Source of the DNA: Bradyrhizobium sp. PSBB068
GTDB taxonomy: Bacteria; Pseudomonadota; Alphaproteobacteria; Rhizobiales; Xanthobacteraceae
Assembly (NCBI GenBank): GCA_016839165.1
Contig: CP069300.1
Span: 4,898,001-4,962,000 of the forward strand
Reading direction: 5' to 3'
Length of the DNA: 64,000 nt
The stretch's first letter is position 1. Each line of letters starts with the position of its first letter. The translations under genes were made by a program, and so were the position numbers. The notes beneath the pieces are model-generated. The model was given only the letters and a program-made list of their open reading frames with translations, was not told the DNA's origin and did no database searches. Of this stretch, positions 8,698 to 17,579 are shown piece by piece.

Positions 8698-9398
8698 TTC
8701 TTTCCGAAGAGAAATTTGAAGAGGTCAACAAAAAAGGCTCCGAGGGAGCCTTTGGCAGGAGTGCAGATCGATGGGGTGACCGGAGGTGGTTTCCGAGGCG
8801 GCGAAGGCGACCTTGGTGCAGGGATGATCTTCGCCCCCGAGAAGGTGATGGTCGGGTCGAGATGCATCATCGCCGCCAACAATCCGGCGCAGCCCAACTG
8901 CTGATCCACGACGTTGGCGTCGTAGACCCCGTCCCGAACGTATTTGCCCGACACGTACTGATCCGTGCCGGACCAGATGTAGGGCGACGGCCGTCCCCGA
9001 GCAGCGTAGCCGAGCCCGTTGTATCGCTCGAGCATGGTCAGCGTGCCGCCGATCGACCAATCCTGGTTGCGAGCGGCGAAGGGCGCGCAGTTGACTAGCG
9101 CATCATAGGCACCGTCTTCCCAGGTCCTAAAAGGGCCCCTTCCCTTCGGCACGTGAACAGAGACGCTTCCGAGCGGATCACCCTGCCCAAGCTGCGTGTT
9201 CCAGTTCTGGGAGGCTTCGCGCTCATGGACAACCGCAATGAAGAACCAGGGGACGCCGGTCCTGGCTGATACAGTTTGGTAGCGAGCCTTGGCGTGCGGT
9301 GCGACAAGTCGCCTCGCAACTGACAAAGAGCTTCGTGTTAACTGGGCCCTCGCCCAGCGGCTCGCATTCGCGACCTTTAGGGCAACGAGTTCGGTCAT
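8694..9398 (-). CDS. Phage endolysin, lysozyme-family protein
   Basis: 234 residues. The region around residues 42-135 (ARTGVPWFFIAVVHEREAS, then WEDGAYDAL, then ERYNGLGYAARGRPSPYIWS) matches the glucosaminidase/lysozyme-family proteins of rhizobial prophages. The Glu in VHEREAS is the likely general acid. A proline-rich linker and a short Phe-rich tail (FFVDLFKFLFGKK) follow. No signal peptide is obvious, so export would depend on the adjacent holin-like proteins. Degrades peptidoglycan at lysis. Confidence 0.82.
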   Translation of the reverse strand: MTELVALKVANASRWARAQLTRSSLSVARRLVAPHAKARYQTVSARTGVPWFFIAVVHEREASQNWNTQLGQGDPLGSVSVHVPKGRGPFRTWEDGAYDALVNCAPFAARNQDWSIGGTLTMLERYNGLGYAARGRPSPYIWSGTDQYVSGKYVRDGVYDANVVDQQLGCAGLLAAMMHLDPTITFSGAKIIPAPRSPSPPRKPPPVTPSICTPAKGSLGAFFVDLFKFLFGKK

Positions 9399-9530
9399 AA
9401 TATCTCCAATGGAGCAGGCGCTAGGAGATCGGCATGAGCTAACAATTCGATTATGGTATTATTTTACTGGAGGACTTTTCAGTTTCTCAAGATTGTCTAT
9501 CGTGGGTTGTGGTGCTAAGCAGTGCACGAA

Positions 9531-10163
9531 ATGAAGCGTGCCCTGCCCTGGTTGGTATCTGCAGTTCTGTTTGTCGCGTTCGGCGCGAGCTTCTCGGAAC
9601 TGCAGCGCATGCGAAAACGCTTCGGCGAAGTAACCCGCCACACGTTCCATGACCATCAGGACGTCCGAAAAACGGCGATCCGGTATGCCTTAAGCGGCTT
9701 GGACCGCCCGATCGTATTCATGGGTGACAGCATCACGGAAATGGCGCGCCTTCCCGAAGCGATCGCCGGCCGCCCGGTGGTCAACGCCGGGATAGCGGGA
9801 GCAACCGTTGATGACTTCAATTCGATAGCGCTTTCGCTCCTAGACGATCACAAGCCATCCGTCATCGTCATTGAACTCGGGACAAACAATCAACTAGGCA
9901 CCATTCGCACTGGCTATCGCTCGCTGTTACAAAAGCTGAGGGGAACGTCTGCACTTCTGCTTGCGGTTGGGGTAACGCCGCAGGACGGAGCCAACGAAAA
10001 GAACGCCGAGATCAAAGCAGCCGCCGCAAGCGAATGCATCCGCTTTATCGAGCTTAACGTGCCGGCGGGATCAACATTTCCGAATGACGTTCACTTGAGC
10101 GCCTCCGGATACGCCGCTTGGAGGACGGCAATCATTGCGGCAGTTACAGATCTAAACAGCTAG
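9531..10163 (+). CDS. SGNH/GDSL-family hydrolase with N-terminal signal anchor
   Basis: 210 residues from the ATG at 9531. An N-terminal hydrophobic segment (residues 4-19) is followed by an SGNH hydrolase core: GDSIT with catalytic Ser67, VVNAGIAGATVDD (Gly block), ELGTNNQ (Asn block) and DVHLSASGY with the Asp/His pair near 182-184. It probably acts at the cell surface as an esterase or deacylase. It is the only plus-strand gene in the left part of the late region and sits between lysis and tail-fibre genes, the usual pattern of a lysogenic-conversion cargo gene. Its 3' end meets the fibre gene tail to tail. Confidence 0.8.
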   Translation: MKRALPWLVSAVLFVAFGASFSELQRMRKRFGEVTRHTFHDHQDVRKTAIRYALSGLDRPIVFMGDSITEMARLPEAIAGRPVVNAGIAGATVDDFNSIALSLLDDHKPSVIVIELGTNNQLGTIRTGYRSLLQKLRGTSALLLAVGVTPQDGANEKNAEIKAAAASECIRFIELNVPAGSTFPNDVHLSASGYAAWRTAIIAAVTDLNS

Positions 10164-11149
10164 ACGATCCGCATAATGTAGTTGCAGACAATCGAGGGTT
10201 GAACTGTTGAAAACGGTTGGTTAATACCGCCCTGCGCAACACCGACGAAAGCGCTTGACACGGCAATTCCGCTCATTGTGCCAGCGCCAAGATTGTATGT
10301 GAATCCGTCTGGAACCGTCATCCATGCCTGGTTTCCGCCTCCTGAGTAACCAATTCCGGTACGGTTCACGTTTGTAGAAATTACACTGCTTACATATCCA
10401 GATGGAGTATAGGGCGGCAGGTTTACAACACTGAGCGTCTGCGTTTGAGAACCGCCTACTCCACCAGCAACCAACGAGTTAAATACTAGGCCGGAAATTC
10501 GGCCAGTTCCTCCATCGGCCGCCACGGATGCCCGCCCACGCTTGTCGGGCAGGTTGAATGTGGTCGAGCCGTCACCGCTCCCGTAAAGCGTTCCAATGAA
10601 GGAAAACAGCGTCGCATAAGTCACACGCGAAATCGCCTGTCCGATCGGAAAGACAAACGAGCTGTTCGGAGCGGTGGGTGCCCAATAGTCCATTCCGGCC
10701 GCAAGCGGTACATTGTACGGATTGCCAAAGAAGCCATGCAGGTACCATGCTGCATCGGAGTTATTGTAGGTAGCAGCATAGGGCGTACCTTGGATAATAA
10801 CGCCGGCTTGCAACTCGACGCCAGGCGCGGTTCTCAGCGGACGGTTGCCGAGCCCATCCACGTTGATGACGGTTATCCCTCCGTTGGTGATATGTGGCGT
10901 GAACGCAATCATCGCGCCGTTTAGGCTCGTGAAGCTGTCGAATTGCTGATAGCTGGACAGCGCGTACGAGGTGCTAGATCCACTCGTAACGATCGCGCCG
11001 GCGATATCGTCGCGATACTTCGCGGTCGCCGCCATCATCGCACGGGCAGAGTCATTGACGCTCGACGGAGCCTGCCCCTCCTGCCAATTGATTGAGCTGT
11101 CGGCGGTCGCATCCGAGGCCGCCACGCGCGACCACTTAAAGAGAGTCAT
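10160..11149 (-). CDS. Phage tail fibre with tail-collar domain
   Basis: 329 residues with a good AAGGAAGG ribosome site. The N-terminal part (SINWQEGQAPSSVNDSARAM) is the virion-attachment motif found in many fibres. Residues 168-205 hold a tail-collar domain (AISRVTYATLFSFIGTLYG then GDGSTTFNLPDKRGR), and the protein ends with the characteristic VQPSIVCNYIMRI. It is a receptor-binding fibre or its distal tip. Confidence 0.87.
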   Translation of the reverse strand: MTLFKWSRVAASDATADSSINWQEGQAPSSVNDSARAMMAATAKYRDDIAGAIVTSGSSTSYALSSYQQFDSFTSLNGAMIAFTPHITNGGITVINVDGLGNRPLRTAPGVELQAGVIIQGTPYAATYNNSDAAWYLHGFFGNPYNVPLAAGMDYWAPTAPNSSFVFPIGQAISRVTYATLFSFIGTLYGSGDGSTTFNLPDKRGRASVAADGGTGRISGLVFNSLVAGGVGGSQTQTLSVVNLPPYTPSGYVSSVISTNVNRTGIGYSGGGNQAWMTVPDGFTYNLGAGTMSGIAVSSAFVGVAQGGINQPFSTVQPSIVCNYIMRIV

Positions 11150-11193
11150 GATACCTTCCTTGATGAATTCGTCGATGGGCGGACGTCACGCCG

Positions 11194-11394
11194 CTATTCC
11201 GCGCGACCGAGTTGGAGATATTGTGTGCACGGACAAGCCGGAGCTCGCGCGATCAGGAGGTTGCGGATCACGCCCACTGGCACGCCGGGGCTTTCCGCGG
11301 CTACGGCCCGTGCCCGTGCATCGATGATGGCTTCAATTTCGACACGAAGTTCATTGATGCGGCTTTCGAGGGGTGGTGTGCGTGCTGGTCTCAT
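11194..11394 (-). CDS. Small phage protein of unknown function
   Basis: 66 residues with helical content (RINELRVEIEAIIDARARAVAAE). It starts inside the end of the upstream gene (overlap 11351-11394) and has a GAAGGGAT-type ribosome site. It lies between fibre and head-internal protein genes. No domain recognised. Confidence 0.45.
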   Translation of the reverse strand: MRPARTPPLESRINELRVEIEAIIDARARAVAAESPGVPVGVIRNLLIARAPACPCTQYLQLGRAE

Positions 11395-11857
11395 CCTGGA
11401 TCCCTTCTAACTCTGTGCGAGGTGTTCGCTGCAGCGCTTCAAGTTGCCGCAGCGCTAACGCCGCTGCGTTCTGAGCGCGCCGCAACGCCTTGTCGCGACG
11501 TGTCTCATGGGCGGCGACGAATATCTGCAGATCGTAAGGCAGTAACCGAAAGCGCCTCTTGCGATCGTCCGGCCAGGATCTCGGCGGTTCGATGCCGGAA
11601 ATCTGGGCGATGGCGGAGGCTACCGGTCCTCCGAGCGTCGGGTCGGCGAGACCCGCCGATACGTGCATCTTCGAGATCTCCTGCACGGCCGGCCAGAGCC
11701 GCTCGATACCGAGGGACGCGCAGTCGGCCACGAACCGGGCAACGGCGTCGGGCACGGCCGGACATGGGGTCACGCCACGCAACGCGCACCAGCGGACAAA
11801 TGTCGGCGCAGCCTGCAAACGAGCCTGCGCGAGCGCTGCCAGCACGGGGTTACCCAT
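11351..11857 (-). CDS. Phage protein with a core-binding-like N-terminal helical region, unknown function
   Basis: 168 residues. The N-terminal 110 residues (VRWCALRGVTPCPAVPDAVA, then LGGPVASAIAQISGIEPP) resemble the helical SAM-like N-terminus of tyrosine recombinases, but no catalytic R-H-R-Y domain follows; the C-terminus is basic and low complexity. It is therefore not an integrase. Position within late genes suggests a virion or assembly protein. Confidence 0.5.
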   Translation of the reverse strand: MGNPVLAALAQARLQAAPTFVRWCALRGVTPCPAVPDAVARFVADCASLGIERLWPAVQEISKMHVSAGLADPTLGGPVASAIAQISGIEPPRSWPDDRKRRFRLLPYDLQIFVAAHETRRDKALRRAQNAAALALRQLEALQRTPRTELEGIQDETSTHTTPRKPHQ

Positions 11858-11865
11858 CGTCTGCT

Positions 11866-12129
11866 TCAGCGCTTCGCCCTGCGCAATGCGTGGTGGAGGC
11901 TTGTCATTCTCCGCCGCAGCTCCTGGAGGCGCACATGACGCCTAAGACTATGCGAGCCTGAACCGATCTCTCCGTCGAGCTCGGCTTCGAGCCCATCCAG
12001 GGCGACCACGCGCTTGTTCAGGCCATAGAGCGCAAAGTTGTCGGCGATATCGTCAATGGTAGCAGGCTGGCCACAGGCCTTTTCCGTGATGGATTCTGCG
12101 TACTCGAGAAGATTACGGTCGTCTGTCAT
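11866..12129 (-). CDS. Small phage protein, unknown function
   Basis: 87 residues if started at the ATG at 12129 (MTDDRNLLEYAESITEK); an ATG at 12171 is an alternative. The C-terminal half is basic and helical (LRRHVRLQELRRRM). Upstream in-frame sequence overlaps the end of the 12290-13483 gene. No domain recognised. Confidence 0.5.
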   Translation of the reverse strand: MTDDRNLLEYAESITEKACGQPATIDDIADNFALYGLNKRVVALDGLEAELDGEIGSGSHSLRRHVRLQELRRRMTSLHHALRRAKR

Positions 12130-12289
12130 TTCAAAACCCAATTGAAGAGAACTGAATTGGTGAACATCCATCGAGTTAGCTAGCCGCCGAACGTCGTCGA
12201 GAGCAGGAAGGGACCGGGGAGCCAACCGGCGGTTGCCGCATGACTCATCCGCTAACCAGGCAGCACAAATAGCTTCCGAGTCTAACGCA

Positions 12290-13483
12290 TCAGCGCCTGA
12301 TGGCCTTCCGCGCATGATAAAGCGCTACGGCGTCCTTGATGTCGCCGGTGCTCGAAAGCCTCGCGTTGAGGGTCCGAAGATCCGCGTTCTCACGCTCGCC
12401 GCGTGACGCCGCGGAGCCAGGTCGCTGCACCGGCGGCAGTGGCCTGGTCGTGACGGAATCCTTCGCCTTCATCATGAGACGATACTTTCCCGCATCATAC
12501 ATCATTCGCTGGAAGGCGGCGTTGCGCATCAGCGGTTCGGTGTTGAGCAAATGCGTCAGCTCGGAAGCCTCGATTCCACTCGCCCTGGCCGACGCGATGA
12601 TCTCCTGCATCACGGCGCGCTGGGTCTCGACGGGTTCTCCCTTGAGCATGGCGTCGAAGCGCGCGTCCTCTGATTTCGCGTGAGCGCGAAAGGCGCGATG
12701 CGCGGCTTCAGTCTGCCGTTGGCTCTCCTGCCGATGTTGCGCAAGGAGCTGGTCCGTTGCCGCGATCGCGCTCTGAACATGTGCGAATTTCGCGGGATCC
12801 TGCCGCGACAACTGTTCGAGGACGCCAGGCAAGTTTTCAAACGGAATGCCGACGAGCTCAGGGAACTGGTTGATGAAGCTTGCTTGCGCGATCTGCGTCG
12901 CGCCGGTCAGGGCATCGAGATAGCCCTGCCGGACCTTGTGCGTCTCTGCAATCTCCTCATCGATCGCCTGACGTACCTGGGGATGCTCCAGCGCCTTCGC
13001 CAAGGCGGGATCGAGACCCCCGCCGAAACCGGCTTCGGCGCCTTCCGTCCCCGCGTGGTCCTTGTTTAGCTCGACACCATCCAGGTCCGCGTCGGGCAGC
13101 TCGAAACCGTAGAATTCGGCCGCTTCCGGGTTCTTTGCGAGCGCCTCCGCACGCAACGCGTCCACCCGTTCGGCCAATCGGTCGGCACCTTCGCTGTCGG
13201 CGATCAGCTTCTCGGCCGCAACCGCGGCCGCGTAGTCACGGCTCGCACGGCTTAGGGTTACGGCTTCATTCGCCGCGGCGGGTTTGCCCTCCGCGTCACG
13301 ATACTGCCTGACAACCACGTCCCCAGATTGCTCGGAGATCTTTTCCGCGGCTTCACGAAGGGACGCAGTGTCGCTGCCGATCGCCCCTTGTTCGTCCGAC
13401 TTCCGGTCCGGCATCGCCTTGTAACCGGCGATTGCGAGATCGTGCGCCGCACCAGTCAGATCGTTGCTTGATTCATCGGACAT
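12290..13483 (-). CDS. Phage structural or scaffold-like protein, unknown function
   Basis: 397 residues, mostly acidic, Ala/Glu-rich and helical, with an AGGAGAGG ribosome site. There is a long N-terminal helical stretch (residues 40-115) and a Gln/His-rich segment near 250-265 (LAQHRQESQRQTEAAHRA). It has no signal peptide or membrane segment. Composition fits an internal head or ejection protein or a scaffold, but no signature identifies it. It overlaps its upstream gene by 11 bases. Confidence 0.6.
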   Translation of the reverse strand: MSDESSNDLTGAAHDLAIAGYKAMPDRKSDEQGAIGSDTASLREAAEKISEQSGDVVVRQYRDAEGKPAAANEAVTLSRASRDYAAAVAAEKLIADSEGADRLAERVDALRAEALAKNPEAAEFYGFELPDADLDGVELNKDHAGTEGAEAGFGGGLDPALAKALEHPQVRQAIDEEIAETHKVRQGYLDALTGATQIAQASFINQFPELVGIPFENLPGVLEQLSRQDPAKFAHVQSAIAATDQLLAQHRQESQRQTEAAHRAFRAHAKSEDARFDAMLKGEPVETQRAVMQEIIASARASGIEASELTHLLNTEPLMRNAAFQRMMYDAGKYRLMMKAKDSVTTRPLPPVQRPGSAASRGERENADLRTLNARLSSTGDIKDAVALYHARKAIRR

Positions 13484-14048
13484 TGTTCAGACCTCTCCTT
13501 CGCAGGTAAGCGGCTGGGCCTCGACCAGGCATGATCCCCGGCGTCGACGTGCCTTGATCGTCGGGAGTCTCAGGGGTGGGTTGGCCAGTCCAGCCAACCG
13601 AACGCTGACCGGTGTTAAAGCCCGTAATGCCGTTGGCGAGCGCTGCGAATGGATTGCCTAACGGGGTATGTGCCCAGCTCTGAAAACCGGCGTTCAATCG
13701 ATCGCCGAATGTCGGCGCGGTAGCCGGCGCAGGAGGCTCCGCGCGGCCGAATTGCGGCATCCAATAGTCCCCAATTCGCATGTTGAGCGTCTGTCCATCG
13801 TCACGCGGCCAGCTTGAGGGCGCCGTCTGAGGTGAAGCGGGTACTGGCGCTCCATCGACCAGGGCTGTTTCGCGATTGTTTGCCGGCAGACCGGGACTCG
13901 CCGCGACGGGAACGGGCGGAAACGGAGATCCTGGCGCGGGCTGGTCGAAGCTCAGCTGCGGCTGCAGGGAGAGCAGCCGCCCATACAATCCTCCACCTGG
14001 TTCAAAATGCCCTGGATCAAAGTTCAGGTAGTCGTCAAGCAATCCCAT
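13473..14048 (-). CDS. Effector-like phage cargo protein with GGGLxGxL N-terminal motif
   Basis: 191 residues, largely proline-rich and low complexity. The N-terminus reads FDPGHFEPGGGLYGRLLSLQ, closely parallel to FDPGTYATGGGLSGLLRRAM in the effector at 34567-35577. It then runs through a disordered linker to a C-terminal segment GDRLNAGFQSWAHTPLGNPF near 135-155. The start overlaps the stop of the S74 gene (TAATG). It may be a virion-associated effector, or the shared N-terminus may be a structural docking motif; no enzymatic domain is seen. Confidence 0.6.
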   Translation of the reverse strand: MGLLDDYLNFDPGHFEPGGGLYGRLLSLQPQLSFDQPAPGSPFPPVPVAASPGLPANNRETALVDGAPVPASPQTAPSSWPRDDGQTLNMRIGDYWMPQFGRAEPPAPATAPTFGDRLNAGFQSWAHTPLGNPFAALANGITGFNTGQRSVGWTGQPTPETPDDQGTSTPGIMPGRGPAAYLRRRGLNNVR

Positions 14049-15118
14049 TAGCGTGCCTCGCCGAGCTTGCGGGAGCTCTCGGTCGCGGCGCGATAGTCGA
14101 CCGCCTTGTAGCCGTTGATCTCCAGGACAGCATGCGGCGCAGTCAGCTCCACATCCTGCGCCATCAGGCCGATGTGGTAAGCGGGCGCTCCCTTGTAGCG
14201 ATAGCCGTAGACCGGCGTCCCATCGAACAGCGCGCCGACGGCAGCTATATCTTCCTTCAGCCGCATGTCAGACGGCATGAACTTGAACAGGCTGCCGATG
14301 CCGTTAGCAATCGCCCCGAACTGCTGCGCTCCGGACAATTGCTGAGTGGTATTCGTCGTCCCGTTGCTCTGCTGGCCGAGTTGCGCGATCGGTACGCCGA
14401 TCTGCGCGAGCAGGCTCAACGCTTGCACCGGAATGCCGCGCCGCTGCGCCTCCGCCGCGAGCGTTGCGTTGGCGCCGTAGTTCTGCGCATCGAGCGCAGA
14501 TTGTGCCGCGGTCACGCCTTGGCCCTGGTTGGTGAGATAGTTCTGTTGCATACCGCTGAGCGTATTCGCAGTGGTGTTGCCGGCTCCGTAGAGCGCATTC
14601 GCCGCATTGAGCTGGTTGGCGACATCCTGGTTGTATTGCGCGGCTATCACCGGGGCCTCCGCGGCGGCAACCCCGCGCCCATAGGCCATCTGGTTGGCTC
14701 CGCTGAGGTCACGCCCCGCCGCGGCGAACTGCGAGTTGATGCTGTTGCCGACATCGCTCCGGATCTGCGCCAATTGCGCCGTCAGTGCCGGATTGTTTCC
14801 GATCATGCTGCCATTGGCATAAGGCGTGAGCTGTCGTTGCAACGTCGCAAGATTGTCCTGCACGTTTCCGGCCTGCGCATTCGCACTGCCGCCGTTCAAC
14901 AGCGACTGCGCATATCCACCGATCTGACCCGCGTACGGATTGCCCAGCGCGGCGTTGCTCTGTAGCGTGTTGAGTGCGCCGGTTTCCGCTGCCGTCGCCC
15001 CCGTGTTGTTCAGTCCTGTGCCAAGTTGGCTCAGAATGTTCTGCAACATCGGCTGTGCCGCTGCCCATGGAGCGGTTTGCGACTGCTGCGTTTGGGTCGA
15101 TGAAGATTGGCCACCCAT
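14048..15118 (-). CDS. Phage protein with C-terminal S74-type intramolecular chaperone
   Basis: 356 residues from the ATG at 15118, chosen for the GGAAGG ribosome site. Residues 1-280 are Gln/Asn/Ala/Gly-rich repeats (AQAQ/NALYGAGN type), as in internal virion or fibre-shaft proteins. The C-terminus carries SDMRLKEDIAAVG, then YRYKGAPAYHIGLMAQDVE and DYRAATE, the hallmark of the autocleaving S74 chaperone domain of phage spikes and fibres. Likely a trimeric tail component. Confidence 0.82.
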   Translation of the reverse strand: MGGQSSSTQTQQSQTAPWAAAQPMLQNILSQLGTGLNNTGATAAETGALNTLQSNAALGNPYAGQIGGYAQSLLNGGSANAQAGNVQDNLATLQRQLTPYANGSMIGNNPALTAQLAQIRSDVGNSINSQFAAAGRDLSGANQMAYGRGVAAAEAPVIAAQYNQDVANQLNAANALYGAGNTTANTLSGMQQNYLTNQGQGVTAAQSALDAQNYGANATLAAEAQRRGIPVQALSLLAQIGVPIAQLGQQSNGTTNTTQQLSGAQQFGAIANGIGSLFKFMPSDMRLKEDIAAVGALFDGTPVYGYRYKGAPAYHIGLMAQDVELTAPHAVLEINGYKAVDYRAATESSRKLGEAR

Positions 15119-15220
15119 CGGATGCCTTCCTTTCATGGTTTGATTGACAAGCAAATGCAGTCGCACTGCATCGGATGCAGGCGTCCGGCACGCTTTGCGA
15201 CGACCGGCGGTTGGATTGAT

Positions 15221-15512
15221 CTATCGACGTGTGTCGAAGATAGGTACCGGCAGGAATTGCACCGGCTCCCTGCTCACCAGCCCCAAAAGTGACCGCTCGG
15301 CGGGCGCCTGCTCGCTCGCGAGACCACTTGCTGCTACCGGAGAATTCGGTACCGCTGGAACGCCAGCTCTGCGTCCTGGCGGCGATGACGCGCCCGCGGT
15401 TAGCACCGTTCTAGTCTCCCGCCTGCTCCATCATTGCCTGAAACGAACAAAGCAACCTCCGGGCGTCATAGTCTGGAGACATCTCAACATCGATACGGTC
15501 GCGGCTGCTCAT
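15221..15512 (-). pseudogene. Frameshifted small effector-like gene
   Basis: From the ATG at 15512 the frame reads MSSRDRIDVEMSPDYDARRL and stops at a TAG near 15410. Shifting one base there continues ETRTVLTAGASSPPGRRAG to the end at 15221 with SLLGLVSREPVQFLPVPIF. The combined product would be about 97 residues, proline-rich like the other cargo proteins. It lies just downstream of three paralogous periplasmic proteins that could be its immunity group. Low certainty. Confidence 0.35.
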
Positions 15513-15695
15513 GAGTGGCTCCGTGAAAATAACAGGACAGGTAGCGGACAATAGGACGCGGGTCGCCCGCCGGCCGGCAGCGGTCGCGTGTCTGAACAAT
15601 TGGCATGGAAGTCACCTCTCGATGACCTCTGCGAGACTATCGGTTATCGGATCGCAACTAGTCGAAAGCGCGCTCGAGCGTGCATTGTGGCACCG

Positions 15696-16076
15696 TCAGA
15701 AACACTTGAAATACCATCGGCGCGCATGACCGCCTGTAACTGTCTCGCTGAGCCCCCTGTCGACAAAACTCAATTGAGCAATCAGCCCCATGTCATCGGC
15801 AATCTGAAACTCGAATGTCCTCTTCACCGGTGCGCGAGGGGCTGGAAGCTCCCGCAACAAGCGTCCTTGCGTCGTACCGAGGATGTCTGTTGCCGCGATC
15901 TTCAGCCATCGCTGACCGTCATGAAGGTCTGCAGGAGAGGCCTTTTTCAACGCATCGCAGGTCGCTTGATCACCTACCCAAAATCCACGGAATTCCGACG
16001 GGAATTCGGCCTCAGCGGCGGCCAAGATTGGTGAGCAAAAAATCAAGAAAAAAGCGGATACCAAAGCAATTCGCAT
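15696..16076 (-). CDS. Secreted small protein, first of three tandem paralogues (putative periplasmic immunity)
   Basis: 126 residues with a signal peptide (MRIALVSAFFLIFCSPILAA). The mature part begins EFPSEFRGFWVGDQATC and has RWLKIAATDILGTTQGR in the middle, ending with a C-terminal Cys. The pattern P-x3-RG-F/L-W...TC...RWLKI-x-A-x4-G-S/T-T-x-GR is shared with the next two genes. Two conserved Cys suggest a disulfide in the periplasm. Tandem divergent copies in a phage late region are typical of immunity gene arrays; no direct proof. Confidence 0.6.
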   Translation of the reverse strand: MRIALVSAFFLIFCSPILAAAEAEFPSEFRGFWVGDQATCDALKKASPADLHDGQRWLKIAATDILGTTQGRLLRELPAPRAPVKRTFEFQIADDMGLIAQLSFVDRGLSETVTGGHARRWYFKCF

Positions 16077-16154
16077 TCAACATACCTCGCGACGTCTCGA
16101 CCGCTTTGCCAATGTCTCGACCGCTCTGCTGGAGATCATTTCAGATTCCACCGG

Positions 16155-16541
16155 TCAGCATCTCAAATATGTAGCAACGCCACGCGCCTGGATGATTCGT
16201 TCGACGAGCCGATCGTCACGCGTCAATGCCAATTCCGACATAAGGTGATTGTCCGAAAACGTCTGGATAGCAACCGACAGCCGCGTCGAAAGAAAACTCA
16301 GGCTGTCGATCGGTAACTCACCGAAAAACCGTCCCTGCGTCGAACCGAGGACATCGGTTGCAGTTATCTTCAGCCAGCGCTCGTCTGCGCGAAGCGATCC
16401 GGGCCCTCTGCTCTTCAGGATATTGCAGGTCGATTTCTTGGCAACCCAGAAGCCCCGCATTTCATTCGGAATCTCATCAGCCGCGACGGCGACAGATGCA
16501 CCGGGCAGCAAGAGCAAGAAACACAACAAGATGGTTCGCAT
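16155..16541 (-). CDS. Secreted small protein, second of three tandem paralogues
   Basis: 128 residues with a clear signal peptide (MRTILLCFLLLLPGASVAVA). The mature part has IPNEMRGFWVAKKSTC, RWLKITATDVLGSTQGR and a C-terminal Cys, matching its two neighbours. The similarity is strong in the first 60 mature residues and weak afterwards. This suggests a common fold with diversified binding surface, as expected for immunity proteins matched to different toxins. Confidence 0.6.
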   Translation of the reverse strand: MRTILLCFLLLLPGASVAVAADEIPNEMRGFWVAKKSTCNILKSRGPGSLRADERWLKITATDVLGSTQGRFFGELPIDSLSFLSTRLSVAIQTFSDNHLMSELALTRDDRLVERIIQARGVATYLRC

Positions 16542-16608
16542 GACGGCGCCTGTCAGAAGGATCAGACCGGACAGAGATGATCAATCGGCAAAAGCTGCGC
16601 GAGCGCGA

Positions 16609-17001
16609 TCATGAACATCGCTGATATGTTCCGATTTCGCGTCGGCCTTCACCGAGCAAGATCTCGCGAAGCTGACCGTGGGCGGAAAGCGTCAGCAGAA
16701 CGATCGCCCCTTTTGCATCCAGGGTCTGCATTTCGGCTGACACCTCGGCGGTCGAAGCGGCCGGAGCCTGGCCGGCGACCTCCTTCAAAAAGCGGCCCTC
16801 CGTGGAGCCGAACACACCCTTGGCAGATATCTTCAGCCACCGGTGGTCGCCGTGAACATCTGCTGCAGTTTGCGTTTTCCAATATTCGCATGTCTCCTTG
16901 GCTTCCCCCCACAGTCCGCGAAGCGGAGGCGGAAACTCCTCACTGGCGCCATACGACGGCCAGGACAACATGACGAAAACCCACGCCAGAAGAAACCGCA
17001 T
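16609..17001 (-). CDS. Secreted small protein, third of three tandem paralogues
   Basis: 130 residues from the ATG at 17001, chosen because the resulting signal peptide (MRFLLAWVFVMLSWPSYG) aligns with the starts of the other two copies; the ATG at 17019 is in frame. The mature part has FPPPLRGLWGEAKETC, RWLKISAKGVFGSTEGR and a Cys near the end. Together with 15696-16541 it forms a tandem array on the strand of the late genes. Confidence 0.6.
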   Translation of the reverse strand: MRFLLAWVFVMLSWPSYGASEEFPPPLRGLWGEAKETCEYWKTQTAADVHGDHRWLKISAKGVFGSTEGRFLKEVAGQAPAASTAEVSAEMQTLDAKGAIVLLTLSAHGQLREILLGEGRREIGTYQRCS

Positions 17002-17069
17002 CCAACCTAACCTGCGCATGCAACCACAAGCTTAGTAGTCGCCTACCATTGAACAAACAGTGAACAATG

Positions 17070-17534
17070 TCAATCCCCGTTAGCATCGCTCAAGCCTGGA
17101 CAATCCGGCCTCAAGACCGTGATCTCCTTGTCCATGATTACATGCTTCTCACGATAGCCGTCGAGCACACGCAGCCAACCTTTGCGACCGTAGATCCGCA
17201 CGCGCGTGCAGCCTTCATCCCTTGCGTAGGCTTCGATCCCGTCGAGCAGCGGCAGCCAGCGCTTCATCCCGGACCCGCCGCACGCGGTGATGATGCAGAC
17301 CTTGCCGATATCGGAATTGATGAGGACTGTCGTAGCAGCCGCCTCGATCGCATTTCCATTCCACGCGAACCACAAAAGACTGCGCCCCGATAGAACATCG
17401 GCGGCGATATCGCCAAACGCGTTCAATGTAGTCCGTCGACAGGCCTCCCTCAGCAGTTTAGCGATATGCGGCCAGAACTCATGCACCTTCGTGGGCGCAA
17501 CGCAGATTAGTGCGGAGGTTAAGCGAGCACTCAT
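17070..17534 (-). CDS. Phage late protein, GNAT-like fold
   Basis: 154 residues from the ATG at 17534. The core (LLWFAWNGNAIEAAATTVLI, then ITACGGSGMKRWLPLLDGIE and DEGCTRVRIYGRKGWLRVL) resembles the acetyltransferase-like proteins found beside tail genes of podoviruses. The loop CGGSGMKRW occupies the place of the acetyl-CoA loop. Whether it acetylates anything is unknown; it is probably a conserved core gene of this phage group rather than cargo. Confidence 0.6.
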   Translation of the reverse strand: MSARLTSALICVAPTKVHEFWPHIAKLLREACRRTTLNAFGDIAADVLSGRSLLWFAWNGNAIEAAATTVLINSDIGKVCIITACGGSGMKRWLPLLDGIEAYARDEGCTRVRIYGRKGWLRVLDGYREKHVIMDKEITVLRPDCPGLSDANGD

Positions 17535-17579
17535 CGACCACCTCACGCATTCACAACTAATCTCGCGAACGCGAGCAAG

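Noticed and set aside
11351..11857. Integrase
   Set aside because: Only a core-binding-like helical region resembles tyrosine recombinases; no catalytic domain follows.
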